The notes below the pieces were generated by a model. The model was not told the origin of the DNA. It did no database searches and worked only from the letters and a program-made list of their open reading frames with translations. Both the position numbers and the translations under genes were made by a program. DNA of 8,948 nucleotides from Bacillota bacterium (GTDB lineage: Bacteria > Bacillota > Clostridia > Acetivibrionales > DTU013). Where the stretch lies: assembly GCA_023435805.1 (NCBI GenBank), contig JAEZMC010000006.1, forward strand, positions 1 through 8,948, given 5' to 3'. Shown piece after piece: positions 6,473 through 8,948 of the stretch; position 1 is the first letter of the stretch, and the number at the start of each line of letters is the position of its first letter.

Positions 6473-7750
6473 ATGCGGTTTAAAGGAAGTAAGGCTTTTC
6501 CCATATACCTCCTGGGACAGGGAATATCAAACCTTGGTGATTCTTTCCGATTTATTGCGGTAACAATTCTCATTTACAAGCTGACAGGCTCAGGGCTAAA
6601 CGCAGCGTTGGGCCTGGCGCTGTCTGCATTTCCAAGCATTCTTGCATCTCCCTTTGCAGGAGTTCTCGGTGATCGGTCCAACGAAAGAATACTTCTGGTA
6701 ATAATTGATTTAATACGGTTTCCGGTCATAACGCTGTTTTTGTATACTGGTAATGCCGCACAGGTTTATCTTCTGTTGGTTCTTCTTTCACTTTTAGATA
6801 TTTTCTATGGACCTTCCAGAAGGAAATTTGTATTAGGCATGACAGGAAGAAAGGGTGCAATGAGAGCCAATTCATTATTGACCGGCATTTCAGGCGCGGC
6901 ATATCTTGCCGGGCCGATGGCGGCAGGCTTTCTGACCGACAGCTATGGTACTGCACCGGCTATTATGATCTCAGCTATGTGTTGTTTGATCTCAAGTCTA
7001 ATAACTTTTACAGCTAGCGTTTTATATGGGACAGAGCGGGAGGCTGTCAGGAGACCTGTCCCCGTGACAACGATGACAACCAGCAGGAAGTCAGGGCGGC
7101 GGCAAAAAGTTGTTAAGGGACTTGTCCCAGTGACAACCGGTGTAAGGGCGCATACGACGACGGATGGGATGCGCGAAGGCTTACGGTACTGCCGTTCGAC
7201 GCCGGCTGTTGGGCCGCTGATGATCATCGGCCTGATCACAGGCTTTTGCACCATTTCAGTCAATCTGGCTTTCTACCCCTATGCCTTTGATGTATTGAAA
7301 GTCACCGCAAAGGGGTGGAGTCTGATGATAACCATTTACTACGGCACAAACCTTGCAGCCATGCTGCTGGTAAAGTATCTTGAACGCTTCATGCCCGGGC
7401 GTGAGGGCGGACTGTTCTATTCCGGGCTGACGGCAGTGTCATTCATCTGGGTTTTATATGCTTTTGTCAGCAATTTTGCAGTCGTGCTTCTGCTGCAGTT
7501 TATTGAGGGCACGGTCATCGCCATGTGCGGAATACTGCTGGCAGCCAGGTTTCAGACTGTGACAGACAAAGGCTTCATGGCCAGGGTATCAAGTGTAAAC
7601 GACGTATTTTCGAATATGGGAAAGCTTGCGGGCATGGGGTGTGCCGTTCTTATCGCAAGCAGGTTTTCCTTTGCGGCCGTATTTATTTTTAACAGCGCTA
7701 TACTGTTGCTTTTCACCTTCAGCCGTATGACAAGTACAAAATGGTCCTGA
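6473..7750 (+). CDS. MFS transporter with repeat-derived insert in the central loop
   Basis: A 425-residue major facilitator with about 12 membrane helices. FPIYLLGQGISNLGDSFRFIAVTILIYKLTGSG is the usual start of the drug- or siderophore-export type (MFS_3/EntS-like). AGVLGDRSNERILL (about 62-75) is motif A between helices 2 and 3. Helix 6 ends near residue 185, and the second half resumes at MREGLRYCRSTPAVGPLMIIG (about 233). The loop between is long and basic. It is built around two REP-like palindromes read in the same frame, giving RPVPVTT (194-200) and GLVPVTT (216-222). Related proteins usually have a shorter linker ending in LREGLRY, so some 30-40 residues look acquired; the frame is kept and both halves look intact. 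GGAG (6460-6463) supports the ATG but can be hidden in a hairpin. Substrate unknown. Confidence 0.87.
   Translation: MRFKGSKAFPIYLLGQGISNLGDSFRFIAVTILIYKLTGSGLNAALGLALSAFPSILASPFAGVLGDRSNERILLVIIDLIRFPVITLFLYTGNAAQVYLLLVLLSLLDIFYGPSRRKFVLGMTGRKGAMRANSLLTGISGAAYLAGPMAAGFLTDSYGTAPAIMISAMCCLISSLITFTASVLYGTEREAVRRPVPVTTMTTSRKSGRRQKVVKGLVPVTTGVRAHTTTDGMREGLRYCRSTPAVGPLMIIGLITGFCTISVNLAFYPYAFDVLKVTAKGWSLMITIYYGTNLAAMLLVKYLERFMPGREGGLFYSGLTAVSFIWVLYAFVSNFAVVLLLQFIEGTVIAMCGILLAARFQTVTDKGFMARVSSVNDVFSNMGKLAGMGCAVLIASRFSFAAVFIFNSAILLLFTFSRMTSTKWS
7043..7071 (+). repeat. REP-like 29-nt palindrome, copy A (inside MFS gene)
   Basis: TGTCA (7045-7049) pairs with TGACA (7065-7069), and GG-GAC (7050-7055, with A7052 mismatched) pairs with GTC-CC (7058-7063) around loop CT. 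It matches copy B at 23 of 29 positions without gaps, and 19 of its bases repeat copy C exactly in inverted orientation. A second TGACAAC follows at 7074-7080. It encodes part of AVRRPVPVTT. Confidence 0.72.
7109..7137 (+). repeat. REP-like 29-nt palindrome, copy B (inside MFS gene)
   Basis: GTTGTTA (7109-7115) pairs with TGACAAC (7131-7137) with one G-T pair, and GGGAC (7117-7121) pairs perfectly with GTCCC (7124-7128) around loop TT; a 1x2 internal loop separates the two stems. It starts exactly 66 nt (22 codons) after copy A, in the same orientation and reading frame, and encodes KGLVPVTT. Confidence 0.72.
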
Positions 7751-7760
7751 GCAAGCTGCT

Positions 7761-8945
7761 TTATAAAAAATTCCTGTGCGAAACATTGTTTCTGCCCTTG
7801 CGCTTGGCACGGTACAGCCCTTCGTCGGCAGCCTCGATCAGTGCCTTTAGATCCGTGCCATCCTCCGGATAGGAAGCTATCCCGATGGATACGGTATAGT
7901 GCGGAGAATCCGAGGCTTCAACCCGCTTCCTGAAACGCTCCGCCACAATCAACGCTTGCTTCGCTTCAATGCCCGGAAGCACGATAATGAACTCGTCACC
8001 TCCGTATCTGCCGATCAGATCAAAATCCCGTATGCTGCTCCTGGCGGTAGCTGCCAGCATTTTAATGCACTTATCTCCGACCACATGCCCCAGTGAATCA
8101 TTGATTGCCTTAAAATTGTCTATATCGAACATCAATATGGAAAACACCAAATTGGGCTTCCCGTTGATCATGCCGTCGATGGAATCCATTACAGCTGACT
8201 TGTTCATCACATTTGACATGGCGTCGGTTTTTGAAATGCTGAGCAGTCTTTGGTTGACCTTTTCTATTTCCATCATCCTTTTTTTCACTTCAAAATCAAT
8301 AGAGCGGTTGATGGTGGCCAGACTTTTTTCCGCTGCCATAAACTTTTGAAGCTGGGCCTGCAGAAATACGCGGTAAAAGAATACAAGCAGCATGCTGTAA
8401 GCGCACAGCCTTAATATGGGTGCTGTGAATGAAAAAATACCGGAAGTCAGGTAATATTGCGCGAACCCGGCCGCAGACAACGGCAGGACAGCCCAGAACA
8501 ACAGGTTCAGTTCCTCCCTTTCGTCCTTGAGCAGATACAAAACGGCCGCAGCCGTCATGGCCGACGCAGACAATGTATAGAGCTGCTGCATCAGGATATT
8601 GCGCAAAGGCTGTGAAAACAACAATACCATGAAAAGTGCTACCGGAAGGGAAACCAGCAGGAAGACAAATAGTGAAAACCTTTTTTTATCGGGTTTAAAG
8701 GCAAACAGCAGAAGAAAAAGCAATAGGAGCAGCGGTTCTGCAGCCTGTAGAAAAGCATAGGATAGCGGAGCCTTGCTTGCCAGAATGGCCGACAGACTGA
8801 ATAAAAATACGGAGCCAAAGGAAATACTCAACAGTCTGGGCGTCGCCTCCGCATTTCTAAACCAAAACGCCATGACTGAAATGCAAAAGGAAAAGCATAG
8901 CATAATAACCGCGGAAAGCAAATCAGCACTGTTCTGGAACTGCAT
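7761..8945 (-). CDS. Membrane-bound GGDEF diguanylate cyclase
   Basis: A 394-residue protein predicted to make c-di-GMP from two GTP. Seven membrane helices occupy about 8-29, 37-56, 63-83, 90-110, 120-139, 147-166 and 173-194, a 7TM-like sensor of unknown signal. A charged coiled-coil linker (about 198-237) leads to the GGDEF domain (about 238-394). D274 in FDIDNFK is the expected metal ligand, and the active-site loop GGDEF is intact at 315-319. RDFD (306-309), five residues before it, is a complete inhibitory I-site, so product feedback is likely. The domain start TDAMSNVMNK departs from the usual TDPLTGLxNR. No EAL domain is attached. The ATG at 8943-8945 gives a natural N-terminus, but only 3 bases lie beyond it, so its ribosome site and promoter are not visible and a longer start cannot be excluded. 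Confidence 0.92.
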   Translation of the reverse strand: MQFQNSADLLSAVIMLCFSFCISVMAFWFRNAEATPRLLSISFGSVFLFSLSAILASKAPLSYAFLQAAEPLLLLLFLLLFAFKPDKKRFSLFVFLLVSLPVALFMVLLFSQPLRNILMQQLYTLSASAMTAAAVLYLLKDEREELNLLFWAVLPLSAAGFAQYYLTSGIFSFTAPILRLCAYSMLLVFFYRVFLQAQLQKFMAAEKSLATINRSIDFEVKKRMMEIEKVNQRLLSISKTDAMSNVMNKSAVMDSIDGMINGKPNLVFSILMFDIDNFKAINDSLGHVVGDKCIKMLAATARSSIRDFDLIGRYGGDEFIIVLPGIEAKQALIVAERFRKRVEASDSPHYTVSIGIASYPEDGTDLKALIEAADEGLYRAKRKGRNNVSHRNFL

Positions 8946-8948
8946 CGG

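Noticed and set aside
6352..7137. CRISPR array from the repeated TTGTCACG/TGACAAC units
   Set aside because: Units differ in spacing and orientation, two are inside a coding gene, and there are no spacers of uniform length or cas genes.
7750..7770. AGCA-AGC-TGCT followed by TTATAAAAAA as a terminator for the MFS gene
   Set aside because: The stem is only 4 bp with a 3-nt loop, and the tail is mostly A rather than T on the plus strand.

Overview
The window looks like chromosomal DNA from a Gram-positive, Clostridia-like bacterium. The reasons are mid-GC codon use, purine-rich Shine-Dalgarno sites, GTG and probably TTG starts, a VanW-domain exported protein, a Yip1/HlyD/MacB-type export cluster and a stand-alone Orn/Lys/Arg decarboxylase of the Firmicutes type. 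This is inferred from protein style; no rRNA or other taxonomic marker is present.

Layout. Bases 2-3265 (+) hold the end of an export operon: a Yip1-family membrane protein (open at the left edge), a HlyD/RND-type adaptor, and a MacB/FtsX-type permease. It closes with a strong rho-independent terminator (3291-3351). No ATPase lies between adaptor and permease, so the partner ATPase is probably upstream of the window. A sigma-A-like promoter (3364-3393) then drives a PLP-dependent Orn/Lys/Arg decarboxylase-like gene (3460-4911, +). That gene converges, with a 4-bp gap, on a half-size EamA/DMT transporter (4916-5359, -). Divergent from the EamA gene is an exported VanW-domain protein (5463-6347, +). 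After a structured 125-bp gap comes an MFS transporter (6473-7750, +), which converges with a 10-bp gap on a seven-helix membrane diguanylate cyclase (7761-8945, -) that reaches the right edge.

The main unexpected signal is a small family of 29-nt imperfect palindromes. Their core is GGGAC-nn-GTCCC, flanked by TGTCA/TGACA arms. One copy lies in the gap before the MFS gene. Two more, in the opposite orientation and exactly 66 nt apart, lie inside the MFS coding sequence in the same reading frame and encode PVPVTT and LVPVTT in the central cytoplasmic loop. All three align without gaps by hand, and copies at 6366-6384 and 7053-7071 share a perfect 19-bp inverted match. They resemble REP elements mobilised by RAYT (Y1/IS200-like) transposases, and no such transposase is encoded here. 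Next to them, a hairpin (6425-6463) covers the Shine-Dalgarno sequence of the MFS gene and may control its translation.

The rest is ordinary core or accessory gene content: efflux, polyamine metabolism, envelope and c-di-GMP signalling. I saw no tRNA, rRNA, CRISPR array, insertion sequence or phage gene. No gene-free stretch exceeds 300 bases; the longest is 3266-3459.
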